DNA from: Hyphomicrobium sp. D-2
GTDB taxonomy: Bacteria; Pseudomonadota; Alphaproteobacteria; Rhizobiales; Hyphomicrobiaceae
Length of the DNA: 64,000 nt
NCBI RefSeq assembly: GCF_029872155.1
Contig: NZ_JARXLA010000008.1
Span: 2,501 to 66,500 of the forward strand
Direction: 5' to 3'
This document shows positions 1 to 9,559 of this stretch, in pieces (within the stretch, counting starts at the first letter, position 1; each line of letters begins with the position of its first letter). Made by a program: the position numbers and the translations under genes. The notes beneath the pieces are model-generated. The model was not told where the DNA came from and made no database searches. It saw only the letters and a list, made by a program, of their open reading frames with translations.

Positions 1-43
1 CGGCGAAGCGTGAAACCGCATCGCCAAGACTGTTGATTTAATA

Positions 44-60
44 ACAACGGTAACCGTTGT
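44..60. promoter_or_regulatory. Operator-like perfect palindrome
   Basis: The bases form ACAACGGT-A-ACCGTTGT, an 8-bp perfect inverted repeat around one central base. Short outer arms GTTGA/TCAAC extend it. It sits at the left edge of the window, so the regulated gene may lie to the left. The regulator family cannot be told from the sequence alone. Confidence 0.4.
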
Positions 61-474
61 CAACCCCCAGCCCGAAATTTTCTCAACAACGCAATGCCAA
101 CCTTCCTGATCCCCAAGACGACGAGCGCCTCGTGACCGGCGGGCCGGTGTGTGTCGCTGACGAGGCGATATCTAGGGGCAATGAACGCGGGACGCAAGAC
201 CTTTTTTTGACAAAACCACAGGGTCTGTCGAAAAAAGTTTTGGTTGTTCAGTTTTGCCATGTGCTCGCGCCATCAGGAAGCCCGGTTTCATTGGGCTTAT
301 GGGTGATCTTCCGGGGGGCACATGGTAAATTCCGTCTTGTCACCCTGCTCTCCCTGTTCAATGAGGGCTTCCGGGAGGTGCCTGGCTCGCCAAATCAGCG
401 GGCCGAGCGCATGATCTGACCGGCTGTGGGGATCCATTCCCGCAGTTATCTGCATTGGGAAGGTTGCACGGACA
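61..474. other. Non-coding stretch upstream of the M23 peptidase gene
   Basis: No convincing gene is present. The open frames here are short, lack family-like features and overlap one another on both strands. The stretch presumably carries the promoter and leader of the peptidase gene. A GGGAAGG purine run near 457 is a plausible ribosome binding site for the GTG at 475. Confidence 0.5.
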
Positions 475-2505
475 GTGGTTGACCGCCGCCGCTACTCACC
501 TCAGGGACGGTTTGGAGCTCTCGCCGCCAACAAGCGGGAGAACGGTCTACCCCAACTCTATAGGGGGCGGGCCGCTAGCTCCTTTAAGGATCTCTACGAG
601 ACCGACCACGCCGACGGGCGCCGCGCCGGCCGCTTCCGCTGGCTGATAAGCACGTGCCTTGCCGGAACAGTGGGCGCGGTCTCCATTCTGGTCGTTATCT
701 ACGGCTCCATAGACAAGCGCGACGCGCGCGGCGGTTTCCTCCCCGGCCTGACCGAGGTAGGCGAAGCCAATCTGATCGATCGCGAGATGCCGTTTGTGCG
801 CACCAGCGATGGTTTGAAGTGGGCGGCACCCAAGGGCGACAAGCTCAATGTGACCAGCGGCGCCGTCACCGTCCGCTATCTCGTCAATGAATCCGTCAAG
901 CAGCGCCGCCTCGGCCGCGAGTACATCCATGCCAAGCCATACGCCCGCATCGTTGCGCGCCTGGCCGCTGTCCCGTCGGACTACCAGGATAAAATTCCGC
1001 CGTTTAATCCGCTGAAGCTTTACGCCACCCAGACCGTCAACCCCGGTGAGGACGACGAGACCGAGACGGCAAATCTCGGCAACGTCAACGTCCGTGTCAT
1101 CGAGCTGCTCGGCGGCATCCTTCCCGATGATGACGGGCAGGAGCTCGACGAGACCGAAATCGCCGAGCACGTGGAGACCGCGCTCGCTGCCGAAGTTGAA
1201 GCTGAGATGATCCGCGCAGGAGCGGAGGCGGAGACCAGGCGCGGCAACGGCCAGGACGGCATGCCGATGGATTCAGACGGCTCCTATGCCTCGCTGCCCA
1301 ACACCACTGTACTGGTCAAGCCGGCCCAGCCTGATGAAGACCCGCTCGCGGATCTTGAAGGCCGGGAGACGCAGGTCGTTCGCGTCGGCACCAACGACAG
1401 CCTGCGTTCGATTTTGAAAAATGCCGGCGCAGACAACTGGCAGGCGCGCGGCATGATCGAGGCCGCCCGCAACATCTTTCCGCAGTCCAATCTCGAACCC
1501 GGCCAGGAAGTGCGGATCACGCTAATCCCATCTCTCACGAAACCGGATCGCAAGGAGCCTGCGCGCTTCAGCATATTCTCTGGCGGCCACGATCACCTCG
1601 TCACCGTCACACGCAACTCCGCCGGTGAGTTCGTCGCCAGCAAATCGTCCACGATCGATCAGGAAATCGCCAACGCCGCGCTCGACAATAACGACCGCGC
1701 CTCCACCTCCAGCGTCTATGCTTCGGTCTATTATGCCGGCCTGCTGCAGGAAGTGCCTGACGACACGATCATGAAGCTGATGAAGGTGCACGCTTCGCAA
1801 ACGGATTTCCGCCGCCGACTGCGCCCCGGCGACACGATCGAGTTCTTCTTTGACATGAAGGACAATGCGAAGGCTGACAGTCCGCCCGGTGAGCTGCTTT
1901 ACACCGCAATCACCAGCGGCGGTGAGACCAACCGCTATTACCGCTTCAGGACGCCGGATGGCGTCGTCGACTATTACGACGAGAACGGAAACAACTCTCG
2001 GCAGTTCCTTATGCGGCGCCCGGTACGCGGCGACGTTCGCCTTGCTTCGGGTTTCGGTATGCGCTTCCATCCGCTTCTCAATGAGCGGCGGATGCACACC
2101 GGCGTAGACTGGGCGACTTCTCCGGGAACGCCAATTCTGGCCGCGGGCGGTGGCGTGATCGAAGAGGCCGGACGCAAGGGCCAGTACGGCAACTATGTGC
2201 GCATTCGCCATCCCAACGGTTATCACACCGCCTACGGTCATATGCTGCGCTTCCGCAAAGGCATCAAAGCCGGCGACAAGGTGCGCCAGGGCGAGATCAT
2301 CGGCTATGTTGGCGCCACCGGTCTCGCCTCCGGTCCGCACCTTCATTACGAAGTGCTGATCAATTCGCGCTTTGTCGATCCGCTGGCCATTCAGGTGCCG
2401 CGCGAACGCGAGCTTTCCGGCCGCGTGCTGGCCGAATATCAGAAAGAGCGCCAGCGCATCGACGAACTGCGCCATCTCGCTCCGGTCATGACCGCCAGCA
2501 AATAA
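475..2505 (+). CDS. M23 family (LytM-type) metallopeptidase, membrane anchored
   Basis: Predicted peptidoglycan DD-endopeptidase or cell-division activator of 676 residues. One N-terminal membrane segment lies at about residues 55-77 after a basic cytoplasmic leader. A LysM/OapA-like region is at about 300-350. The C-terminal LytM domain has the zinc signature HTGVDW (H541, D545) and HLHYEV (H622, H624), so the catalytic site looks intact. The GTG start at 475 has a GGGAAGG ribosome binding site about 11 bases upstream. It stands alone on this strand, with structured repeats just after its stop that may stabilise or terminate the message. The family call is firm; the exact substrate bond and any role in division are inference. 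Confidence 0.88.
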   Translation: MVDRRRYSPQGRFGALAANKRENGLPQLYRGRAASSFKDLYETDHADGRRAGRFRWLISTCLAGTVGAVSILVVIYGSIDKRDARGGFLPGLTEVGEANLIDREMPFVRTSDGLKWAAPKGDKLNVTSGAVTVRYLVNESVKQRRLGREYIHAKPYARIVARLAAVPSDYQDKIPPFNPLKLYATQTVNPGEDDETETANLGNVNVRVIELLGGILPDDDGQELDETEIAEHVETALAAEVEAEMIRAGAEAETRRGNGQDGMPMDSDGSYASLPNTTVLVKPAQPDEDPLADLEGRETQVVRVGTNDSLRSILKNAGADNWQARGMIEAARNIFPQSNLEPGQEVRITLIPSLTKPDRKEPARFSIFSGGHDHLVTVTRNSAGEFVASKSSTIDQEIANAALDNNDRASTSSVYASVYYAGLLQEVPDDTIMKLMKVHASQTDFRRRLRPGDTIEFFFDMKDNAKADSPPGELLYTAITSGGETNRYYRFRTPDGVVDYYDENGNNSRQFLMRRPVRGDVRLASGFGMRFHPLLNERRMHTGVDWATSPGTPILAAGGGVIEEAGRKGQYGNYVRIRHPNGYHTAYGHMLRFRKGIKAGDKVRQGEIIGYVGATGLASGPHLHYEVLINSRFVDPLAIQVPRERELSGRVLAEYQKERQRIDELRHLAPVMTASK

Positions 2506-2510
2506 AAAAT

Positions 2511-2615
2511 TTTTATAGCGCTCGGCGACTCCCCTGCGGGGAGCCGGCCGCCGAGCGAACAACAACTTTTATAGCGCTCGGCGACTACTCTTCTACGGAG
2601 AGCCTGCCGCCGAGC
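2511..2615. repeat. Two tandem copies of a cruciform-forming intergenic repeat
   Basis: Copy A (2511-2556) and copy B (2567-2615) both begin TTTTATAGCGCTCGGCGACT and end CCGCCGAGC. In each, GCTCGGCG pairs with CGCCGAGC as an outer 8-bp stem. In copy A an inner CTCCCC/GGGGAG hairpin forms; in copy B the middle differs but still gives CTCT/AGAG. Keeping the stems while the sequence changes suggests selection on structure. The array lies directly after the peptidase stop and could act in termination or mRNA 3' end stability. Confidence 0.65.
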
Positions 2616-2779
2616 TGGTAACAGCGGCGTCAACGTGCGAGCGCCCGAGCTCATCAATTTACTCCAAGTACTTTTCGCGCACGCCCGGCGGCAATGTTTG
2701 GCTATGCTTCGATGAAGCGAAGCCGGGAGAGTTGCAGCCAGATGGCAAAACGAGCTCGTAACAGCGGCGTTAACATGCC
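2612..2779 (+). repeat. 28-nt imperfect direct repeat around the ATPase gene start
   Basis: The segment at 2612-2639 (GAGCTGGTAACAGCGGCG followed by TCAACGTGCG) recurs at 2752-2779 with 24 of 28 bases the same. The second copy contains the ATG start of the ATPase gene at 2775. The first copy is contiguous with the structured repeat before it. The 5' end of the ATPase gene may therefore have arisen by local duplication or mosaic repeat insertion. Confidence 0.5.
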
Positions 2780-3512
2780 CGCGCCATATCTTCTGCGCAT
2801 ATGGCTCGACGAGGATCGCGTGCCCGATCCCAAATCCTATCCCTACTGCATACCGTTGCTGCGCGACGGCCTTGAGCTTGAGTTCACTGCGCCCGTCACC
2901 ATTTTTGTCGGCGAGAACGGTGTCGGCAAATCAACCCTTATCGAAGGCATAGCAGCTCTCGCCGGATACGATGACGCCGGTGGTGGCAAAGGCTATCGCC
3001 CTGTCGATCACAGCGGCGCTGTGGAAGCGAGTGGCGGTGAACTTGCGGCAGCGCTCCGTGCAGCGTGGCGTCCGAAGATAACCAACGGCTGGTTCTTCAA
3101 AGCCGAGAGCTTCTTTTCTGTCGCCCGTTATCTCGATGAGGCTGCGCTCGACGCCAATGCGCTACCACCGGATTTCCTCTCGCACTCACACGGCGAAGGA
3201 TTTTTGCGCTTCTTCAAAGAGCGCTGCAGTTATCAGGGCATCTACTTTTTCGACGAGCCAGAGTCAGCACTGTCGCCAGCGCGGCAGCTTGAGTTTCTAA
3301 AACTGCTGCGGCGGATGCAGGACGCCACCAACATTCAGGTGATAATGGCAACGCACTCGCCGCTGCTGATGGCCTGCCCCGGTGCGCGCCTAATGCAAAT
3401 TACAAAATATGGAATCGCACCAACACGCCTTGAGGATACGGATCACTTCCGTCTGCTCGCTTCGTTCTGCGAAGACCCCGAGGGCTTTCTCGCAAGCACC
3501 CTCGACGACTGA
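2775..3512 (+). CDS. AAA/ABC-type ATPase (AAA_15/AAA_21-like), cytoplasmic
   Basis: A stand-alone ABC-like ATPase of 245 residues without membrane segments. The Walker A motif GENGVGKST lies at residues 46-54, Walker B IYFFDEPESALSP at about 156-168, and a switch histidine in MATHSPLLM at 194. These features match small RecF/SMC-like ATPases annotated as AAA family proteins in many bacteria, whose role is not established. The ATG at 2775 is chosen because similarity to such ATPases begins just after it (MPAPYLLRI) and earlier in-frame codons lie in repeat sequence. It has no obvious operon partner. The ATPase call is firm; a function cannot be given. Confidence 0.8.
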   Translation: MPAPYLLRIWLDEDRVPDPKSYPYCIPLLRDGLELEFTAPVTIFVGENGVGKSTLIEGIAALAGYDDAGGGKGYRPVDHSGAVEASGGELAAALRAAWRPKITNGWFFKAESFFSVARYLDEAALDANALPPDFLSHSHGEGFLRFFKERCSYQGIYFFDEPESALSPARQLEFLKLLRRMQDATNIQVIMATHSPLLMACPGARLMQITKYGIAPTRLEDTDHFRLLASFCEDPEGFLASTLDD

Positions 3513-3648
3513 CGACTAACAGCAACGCTACGTCGAGTAAAAATCGTCGCCCGCTGCTCCTCATAGCCGCTGCACAAACGCAAGCGGCGCCGGATCATTG
3601 ACCCAGCGCCGCCCGTCTCTCAGTTCAGCCCGAGAGAATTTATATATG

Positions 3649-6246
3649 TCAGGCCGCAGCCCTGGCAGGCTCGCCGTTCATTTCCAGCTCACCATCGCGC
3701 ACCGTCAGGTGTACCGCCTCGCCATCCTTGATGCGTCCGGCGAGAATCTGCTCGGCGAGCGGATTCTGCACATGACGCTGGATGACGCGCTTCAGCGGAC
3801 GCGCACCATAGGCCGGATCGTAACCGCGGTTCGCAAGCCAGGTGCGTGCCGCGTCGTCCATGTCGATGGTGATCTTGCGATCGGCCAGCAGCTTGCGCAG
3901 ACGCTCCATCTGGATATCCACGATCCGCCCCATCTCCGAACGCTGCAGGCGATGGAACAGGATGATGTCATCCAACCGGTTCAGGAACTCCGGCCGGAAC
4001 TTCTGCCGCACTTCGCCCATCACTAGATCGCGGACCAGATCGGTATCCTCGCCTTCCTTCTGGTTGACGAGGAATTCCGCACCAAGGTTCGACGTCAGGA
4101 TGATGATCGTGTTGCGGAAGTCCACCGTGCGGCCCTGGCCATCGGTCAGACGGCCATCGTCCAGCACCTGCAGCAGCACGTTGAACACATCGGGGTGCGC
4201 CTTTTCGATCTCGTCGAACAGGATCACCTGATAGGGCCGACGCCGCACCGCTTCCGTCAGCGAGCCGCCTTCCTCATAGCCGACATATCCCGGAGGCGCG
4301 CCGATGAGACGAGCAACCGAGTGCTTCTCCATGAACTCCGACATGTCGATGCGGATGATCGCGTTGTCGTCGTCGAACAGGAACGCAGCCAGCGCCTTGG
4401 AAAGCTCCGTCTTGCCGACACCCGTGGGCCCGAGGAACATGAACGAACCAATCGGACGGTTCGGATCCTGCAGCCCAGCGCGCGCACGGCGCACCGCGGT
4501 TGAAACCGCATCCACGGCTTCGCGCTGACCGACGACACGCTTTGCCAGCGCATCTTCCATCTTCAGCAGCTTCTCGCGCTCGCCTTCCAGCATGCGGTCG
4601 ACAGGAATGCCGGTCCAACGGGAAACGATGCTGGCGATCTGGTCCGGCGTCACCGCCTCTTCGACCATGCCACCCTTCGCTTCCTCGTCTTCCATCTTCA
4701 GCAGCTTCTTCTCCAGCTCGGGGATCGTGCCATAGGCAAGCTCGCCCGCGCGCTGCAGATCGCCGCGACGCTGCGCCTTCTCAAGTTCGGTGCGCGCCTG
4801 ATCCAGCTCTTCCTTCAGCTTCTGGGCGCTGCCAAGCTTTTCGCGCTCGGCCTCCCAGTTCTGGGTCAGCAGCTTGCTCTCCTCTTCGAGGTCGGCAATC
4901 TCCTTCTCCAGATTGGCAAGCCGATCCTTCGACGCCGCATCGCTCTCCTTCTTCAAGGCTTCGCGCTCGATCTTGAGCTGCATCAGCTCGCGATCGATGC
5001 GGTCCAGCTCTTCCGGCTTTGAATCGATCTGCATCTTGAGGCGCGAGGCAGCCTCGTCGACGAGGTCGATCGCCTTGTCCGGCAGGAAGCGGTCGGTGAT
5101 ATATCGATTGGAAAGCGTAGCCGCAGCCACCAGCGCGCTGTCGGTGATGCGCACGCCGTGATGCAGTTCGTACTTCTCCTTGATGCCGCGCAGAATCGAG
5201 ATGGTGTCTTCCACCGTCGGCTCGGAAACGAACACCGGCTGGAAACGCCGCGCCAGCGCAGCGTCCTTCTCGATGTGCTTGCGATATTCATCCAGCGTCG
5301 TTGCACCAACGCAGTGCAGCTCACCGCGCGCCAGCGCTGGCTTCAGCAGGTTGCCGGCATCCATCGAGCCTTCAGTCTTGCCGGCGCCGACAATGGTGTG
5401 CAGCTCATCGATGAACAGGATGATGCGCCCGCCGTCGGCTTCCACTTCGCCCAGCACGGCCTTCAGCCGCTCTTCGAACTCGCCACGATACTTCGCACCG
5501 GCAATGAGCGAACCCATGTCCAGCGCCAGCAGCTTCTTGTCCTTCAGGCTGTCGGGCACATCGCCCTTAACGATGCGCTGCGCGAGGCCTTCGGCGATCG
5601 CCGTCTTGCCCACGCCCGGCTCACCGATCAGCACCGGATTGTTCTTGGAGCGACGCGACAGCACCTGAATCGTGCGGCGGATTTCTTCGTCGCGGCCGAT
5701 GACCGGATCGATCTTGCCCGCAGCGGCCGCTTCCGTCAGATCGCGCGCATAACGCTTCAGCGCGTCATAGCCCTGCTCGGCCGATGCGGTATCAGCAGTG
5801 CGGCCCTTGCGCAGATCGTTGATGGCGGTGTTGAGGCCCTGCGCCGTGACGCCTGCATCGGCGAGGATCTTCGCCGCGTCGGTATCCTTCTCCAGCGCGA
5901 GAGCCAGCAGCAGACGCTCGGCGGTCACATACTTGTCGCCCGCCTTCTCAGCGATCTTCTCAGCCGCGTCGAACACGCGTGCCAGTTCGGACGCCATATA
6001 CAGCTGGCCCGAACCACCGCCGGAAACCTTCGGCCGCTTTGCAAGCTGTGCCTCGACCGCGTTCAGCGCCGCCTTCGGATCGCCACCCGCCTTGCGGATC
6101 AGCCCCGCAGCAAGGCCTTCATTGTCATCCAGCAGAACCTTCAACAGATGATCGGGTGAAAACTGCTGGTGCCCCTCGCGCAGGGCAAGATTTTGCGCAG
6201 CCTGCACGAAGCCGCGGGCGCGATCGGTGAACATTTCGAAATTCAT
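3649..6246 (-). CDS. clpB: ATP-dependent disaggregase ClpB
   Basis: Hsp100 chaperone of 865 residues, the usual full length. It resolves protein aggregates with DnaK in the cytoplasm. It carries the N-terminal Clp repeat domain (start [13 protein letters not shown]), a first AAA+ module with Walker [14 protein letters not shown], the long coiled-coil middle domain typical of ClpB rather than ClpA or ClpC, and a second AAA+ module with [14 protein letters not shown] and the GYVGYEEGG pore loop. The gene is transcribed alone, divergent from the MOSC gene. A heat-shock-type promoter is possible upstream. Nothing looks truncated. Confidence 0.97.
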   Translation of the reverse strand: MNFEMFTDRARGFVQAAQNLALREGHQQFSPDHLLKVLLDDNEGLAAGLIRKAGGDPKAALNAVEAQLAKRPKVSGGGSGQLYMASELARVFDAAEKIAEKAGDKYVTAERLLLALALEKDTDAAKILADAGVTAQGLNTAINDLRKGRTADTASAEQGYDALKRYARDLTEAAAAGKIDPVIGRDEEIRRTIQVLSRRSKNNPVLIGEPGVGKTAIAEGLAQRIVKGDVPDSLKDKKLLALDMGSLIAGAKYRGEFEERLKAVLGEVEADGGRIILFIDELHTIVGAGKTEGSMDAGNLLKPALARGELHCVGATTLDEYRKHIEKDAALARRFQPVFVSEPTVEDTISILRGIKEKYELHHGVRITDSALVAAATLSNRYITDRFLPDKAIDLVDEAASRLKMQIDSKPEELDRIDRELMQLKIEREALKKESDAASKDRLANLEKEIADLEEESKLLTQNWEAEREKLGSAQKLKEELDQARTELEKAQRRGDLQRAGELAYGTIPELEKKLLKMEDEEAKGGMVEEAVTPDQIASIVSRWTGIPVDRMLEGEREKLLKMEDALAKRVVGQREAVDAVSTAVRRARAGLQDPNRPIGSFMFLGPTGVGKTELSKALAAFLFDDDNAIIRIDMSEFMEKHSVARLIGAPPGYVGYEEGGSLTEAVRRRPYQVILFDEIEKAHPDVFNVLLQVLDDGRLTDGQGRTVDFRNTIIILTSNLGAEFLVNQKEGEDTDLVRDLVMGEVRQKFRPEFLNRLDDIILFHRLQRSEMGRIVDIQMERLRKLLADRKITIDMDDAARTWLANRGYDPAYGARPLKRVIQRHVQNPLAEQILAGRIKDGEAVHLTVRDGELEMNGEPARAAA

Positions 6247-6374
6247 AGTCCCTCCTCGGCGTACCGATCCGCCCGATATGGCGCGGAGCCGGAACCTTCA
6301 ACGTCAGGAAACTCAGGAACGCGGACGGGCCTCCGGCATGCGGCAGGATCGTCCGTAATCCTTTCCAACACGTG

Positions 6375-6402
6375 ATATAGGGTGGTCGAAACTGCACAAA
6401 AG
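6375..6402 (-). promoter_or_regulatory. Possible clpB promoter, weak RpoH-like match
   Basis: On the reverse strand a -10-like CTATAT (6375-6380) is preceded after 16 bases by CTTTTG (6397-6402). This partly resembles alphaproteobacterial heat-shock promoters (CTTGAA type). Its position about 130 bases before the clpB start is reasonable. The -35 match is poor, so this is only a candidate. Confidence 0.3.
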
Positions 6403-6469
6403 AGGTGAAAGCCTCGCTTCGTGCACTTCAGACACCGCCAACAAAAGTTGCATCGGCGATTGGATTGTT

Positions 6470-7237
6470 ATGGACATTCCGAACACACCTGCGGTCGTCG
6501 GTCTTTATCGCTACCCCATCAAAGGGCTGTCCCCGGAAGCGCTTGCCGAGGTGCCCTTGCAAGCGGGCGGCACAGCGCCCTTCGATCGCGCCTACGCTAT
6601 CGAGAATGGTCCCGGCCGCTTTGATCCCGAGCAGCCCGCCCATGTGCCGAAGACAAACTTCCTCATGCTGATGCGCAATGAGCGGCTGGCTACTCTCACA
6701 ACGCGCTTCGACGAAACCGATCACAGCCTCACCGTCTTCCGTGCCGGCAAGCAGGTGGCGCGCGGCAACCTCGCAACGCCGCTGGGCCGCCGCATGATCG
6801 AGCAGTTCTTTGCCGCCTACATGCAGGCCGATCTGCGCGGCCCGCCCCGCATTGTCTCTGCACCCGGCCACAGCTTTTCAGACGTTGCCGCCAAATGCCT
6901 GCACATCGTCAACCTGGCATCCGTACGGGAACTGGAGCGCATCATCGGCCGGCCAGTCGATCCATTGCGCTTCCGCCCCAACGTCATCGTCGATGGCGCG
7001 GAGCCCTGGTCTGAATTCGGCTGGATCGGAAAGCCGCTTGTCATTGGCGATGTACGGCTGGAGCCATTCAAGCGCACGCAACGTTGCGCGGCGACGGATG
7101 TCGATCCAGGCAGCGGACAGCGGGACATGGCGATTCCCGCTACGCTTCAACGCTCCTTCGGCCACACGGACTTCGGCATCTATGCCCGCGTCACAGCCGA
7201 CGGCACGATCAAAGCGGGTGACCCGCTCATCCTGTGA
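6470..7237 (+). CDS. MOSC domain-containing protein (MOSC N-terminal barrel plus MOSC)
   Basis: Protein of 255 residues resembling YcbX/mARC-like MOSC proteins, which bind the sulfurated molybdenum cofactor. It opens with the barrel motif VGLYRYPIKGLS at residues 9-20. The C-terminal half holds the MOSC core (FRPNVIVDGAEPWSE, then KRTQRCAATDVDPGSG), with the conserved cysteine in RCAATDVDP. The ATG at 6470 directly precedes this conserved N-terminus. It is divergent from clpB and convergent with the DUF4167 gene. The substrate is unknown; family members include molybdenum-dependent reductases of N-hydroxylated compounds. Confidence 0.85.
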   Translation: MDIPNTPAVVGLYRYPIKGLSPEALAEVPLQAGGTAPFDRAYAIENGPGRFDPEQPAHVPKTNFLMLMRNERLATLTTRFDETDHSLTVFRAGKQVARGNLATPLGRRMIEQFFAAYMQADLRGPPRIVSAPGHSFSDVAAKCLHIVNLASVRELERIIGRPVDPLRFRPNVIVDGAEPWSEFGWIGKPLVIGDVRLEPFKRTQRCAATDVDPGSGQRDMAIPATLQRSFGHTDFGIYARVTADGTIKAGDPLIL

Positions 7238-7283
7238 ACGCCGAGAGCGTCATGGGGAAGCCGACCAATGACCGCCCAAACGT

Positions 7284-7320
7284 AAAACAAAAAAGCCGCC
7301 CTGCTTTCGCAGAGCGGCTT
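7284..7320 (-). terminator. Rho-independent terminator of the DUF4167 gene
   Basis: A stem AAGCCGCCCTG/CAGAGCGGCTT with loop CTTTCG lies at 7293-7320. Read on the reverse strand it is followed by a run of T residues. It sits between two convergent genes and could stop transcription from both sides, though the T run favours the reverse strand. Confidence 0.8.
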
Positions 7321-7343
7321 CATTGAAAATCGTCTGACTGAGA

Positions 7344-8273
7344 TCAGTCCTGGTCGGCGGCTTCATCCACTGCCGGAGCGACAGCTTCCGGCGCAGCAGC
7401 GGCTGCCTCACGGCGCGGACGGCGCACCGGACGGCGCAGAAATTCCGGCTGCTCATGCTCCTGCGAAGAGAACCCGCGACGCGAAGCCGGTTGCGGCGGC
7501 TGCACCTCAGCCGGGGGCTGCTGCCCCATGCCTTCAACCTGCTCTACCGGGCGCGGCTCCATCGGGCGCATACGCGGCTGAGGACGTTCGGCACGCTCGA
7601 TACGCTCCGGCCGGTCCATCCGATCGCCACGATCTGGCCGGTCACCACGATCCATGCGGTCGGACCGCTCTACGCGATCCCCCCGATCATGACGATCGCC
7701 ACGGTCTCCGCGATCACCACGGTCGGAGCGATCCATGCGATCACCGCGATCCCCCCGATCGTGCCCACGGCCGTTGTTGCGGTGCTCGCCATTATTATTG
7801 CGAGCACGGAAACGGTCATGCCGCTGGCCGCCATCGTGACGGGGCCCATCCATACGCGGCTGATCATTATGACGGGGCTGGCTTTGATGCTGGTGCTGGC
7901 TCTGGTGCACTGGCGCGAAATCATCGTCGCCATCGTCGTCACCGTAGTCATCGCCCTCGATATCATTGAAGGGACGATGCTGAGCGATGCCGCCATTGAG
8001 ATCGCCACCACCCTGGCTGATCTGCTGTTCGCGGACGGCCATGATGATGCGATTATAGTGCTCTGCGTGTTGCAGATAATTCTCGGCTAAAACCGGATCG
8101 CCGGAGGACGTCGCATCGCGCGCCAGTGACATATACTTTTCGGCGATGTGGGATGGGGTGCCACGGATTTTTACGTCCGGACCCGTGCTCTCGAAGCTGC
8201 GTGTGAGTGGGCTTTGCCCGCCCTTACGGTTACTACGCCCGCGGCCCCTGCGATTCTGCTGTCCTTGCCTCAT
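7344..8273 (-). CDS. DUF4167 domain-containing protein with Arg/Asp-rich disordered tail
   Basis: Protein of 309 residues. The N-terminal domain (about residues 1-85: basic RRGRGRSNRKGG, then HIAEKYMSLARDA and AENYLQHAEHYNRI) is the DUF4167 family, conserved next to prmC/prfA in Hyphomicrobiales. The middle is a long low-complexity stretch of DRGDR-like repeats with Arg, Asp, Gly and His, followed by a basic PVRRPRRE tail and an acidic end. This composition suggests an intrinsically disordered, possibly RNA-associated protein, but no function is established. It lies about 400 bases downstream of prmC on the same strand. Confidence 0.85.
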   Translation of the reverse strand: MRQGQQNRRGRGRSNRKGGQSPLTRSFESTGPDVKIRGTPSHIAEKYMSLARDATSSGDPVLAENYLQHAEHYNRIIMAVREQQISQGGGDLNGGIAQHRPFNDIEGDDYGDDDGDDDFAPVHQSQHQHQSQPRHNDQPRMDGPRHDGGQRHDRFRARNNNGEHRNNGRGHDRGDRGDRMDRSDRGDRGDRGDRHDRGDRVERSDRMDRGDRPDRGDRMDRPERIERAERPQPRMRPMEPRPVEQVEGMGQQPPAEVQPPQPASRRGFSSQEHEQPEFLRRPVRRPRREAAAAAPEAVAPAVDEAADQD

Positions 8274-8671
8274 TGGCTCCGTTCTCGGTCGTGATGCAAC
8301 GAAAAACCGTGCACGCCCTGCTGACAGCGTTCTCGTGGATCTATCGCTGTAAAGCAGGCGCTGACACGCAATCTTTGGCCAGTTTCTAACGGGCGCTCAT
8401 GCGCGCGCGTGTGACTCTATCCCGTGACGCTCAAAACTTGGCAGTCGCTACTTCCGATCAAGGGGGCGTTTCACGCCAAGCGGCTAGCGATTGCCGTTTC
8501 AGCGGGAGCAATAGGTGCCGCGCTTCTTTTGCGGATCCCCGTGCTTCGCAAATCCCAGTTCGTGCAATCAATCTGACTTCGATAAAAGAAGCGAGATGCA
8601 CGATATCAATCGGCTGTAATTGAAGACTAGCGCGGAACCCGGCCGTTTCAAACCTTTTTCTTTTGCGACTT
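8274..8671. other. Intergenic region between prmC and the DUF4167 gene
   Basis: About 400 bases with no credible coding region on either strand. It should hold the leader and promoter of the DUF4167 gene on the reverse strand. No clear promoter or terminator hairpin was recognised. Confidence 0.5.
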
Positions 8672-9559
8672 TTATGTCTGTAGCCTGATGGCCACACAGC
8701 GTGTGTGCCCTCCAAGGTCGTCATACCGGCGTACTTCTGCCTGGCGTGTCTTAACGAACGCTTGCTGAAACACTGAAGCCACAGCGTCCGCTTGCCCCGC
8801 CCCTACCTCCAGAATGACCCGACCGGTCAGTATCCGCCCCAATTCGCTGGCAATGCGCCGATAAATCTCAAGGCCATCAGGCCCGCCATCAAGCGCGGCC
8901 ATGGGATCGAACCGCTGCACTTCAGGGTCCAGCCCCGCAATCACCCCCGTCTCAATATATGGAGGGTTACTGATAACGAGGTCGAAAGGCCCGTTCACGC
9001 CTTCCAGCACATCGTGCTGCGCAAAGCTCGCCCGCTCGCCCAGCCCCAGCGCCTCGGCATTAGCCGCAGCGGTTTTGAGAGCCTCGGCGCTGATATCCGT
9101 CCCCAGGCCGGTCGCGTTCGGCAGTTCAGCCAGCAAAGTCAGCAGCAGGCATCCGGTGCCGGTTCCGATATCGAGAATACGAATCTGCCGCCCGGCCCAA
9201 TGCTCGCGACTGACCAATTCCAACGCGGCATCGATCAGCGTCTCGCTATCGGGCCTCGGATCCAGCGTCGCCGCCGACAGCTTGAACGGCCGACCGTAGA
9301 ATTCGCGCTCACCCAGAATGCGCGATATGGGCTCCCGCGCACTGCGCCGCGCAACCATGTCGGCAAGCCGCTGCTGCTCGTTAGCACTCAGAGACCGCTC
9401 CGGCCGCACGATGATTTCGGATGTCGGCAGCCCACACACGCTGGCCACGATCAACCGCGCCTCGCGTCCAGCCTCCTCAATCCCGGCCGCCTTCAGCTGA
9501 CGCTGCGTCTCGCGTACGGCATCACCCAATGTAATGGCGGATGGACGGTCAGGAGGCAT
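8672..9559 (-). CDS. prmC: Release factor glutamine methyltransferase PrmC
   Basis: SAM-dependent enzyme of 295 residues that methylates the glutamine of the GGQ motif in release factors RF1 and RF2. It has the SAM-binding motif [14 protein letters not shown] and the diagnostic NPPYIE motif that binds the target glutamine. The ATG at 9559 is preferred over a TTG slightly upstream because GGAG lies a suitable distance before it. The start overlaps the end of prfA by 11 bases, so the two are translationally coupled. Enzyme and substrate are thus encoded together, a very common arrangement. Confidence 0.95.
   Translation of the reverse strand: MPPDRPSAITLGDAVRETQRQLKAAGIEEAGREARLIVASVCGLPTSEIIVRPERSLSANEQQRLADMVARRSAREPISRILGEREFYGRPFKLSAATLDPRPDSETLIDAALELVSREHWAGRQIRILDIGTGTGCLLLTLLAELPNATGLGTDISAEALKTAAANAEALGLGERASFAQHDVLEGVNGPFDLVISNPPYIETGVIAGLDPEVQRFDPMAALDGGPDGLEIYRRIASELGRILTGRVILEVGAGQADAVASVFQQAFVKTRQAEVRRYDDLGGHTRCVAIRLQT

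Noticed and set aside
57-419. Small open frame at the left edge
   Set aside because: No ribosome site, no recognisable features and overlap with another random frame on the opposite strand.
1522-2565. Long reverse-strand open frame opposite the M23 peptidase gene
   Set aside because: It is antisense to a gene with clear domains and has no family-like features; high GC content makes such frames common.
2511-2779. CRISPR array
   Set aside because: Only two or three copies, palindromic units and no regular spacers; no cas genes in the window.
7344-8273. DRGDR repeats as a DNA-level tandem repeat or sequencing error
   Set aside because: The frame is kept throughout and the N-terminal DUF4167 domain is intact, so this is a real low-complexity protein region.
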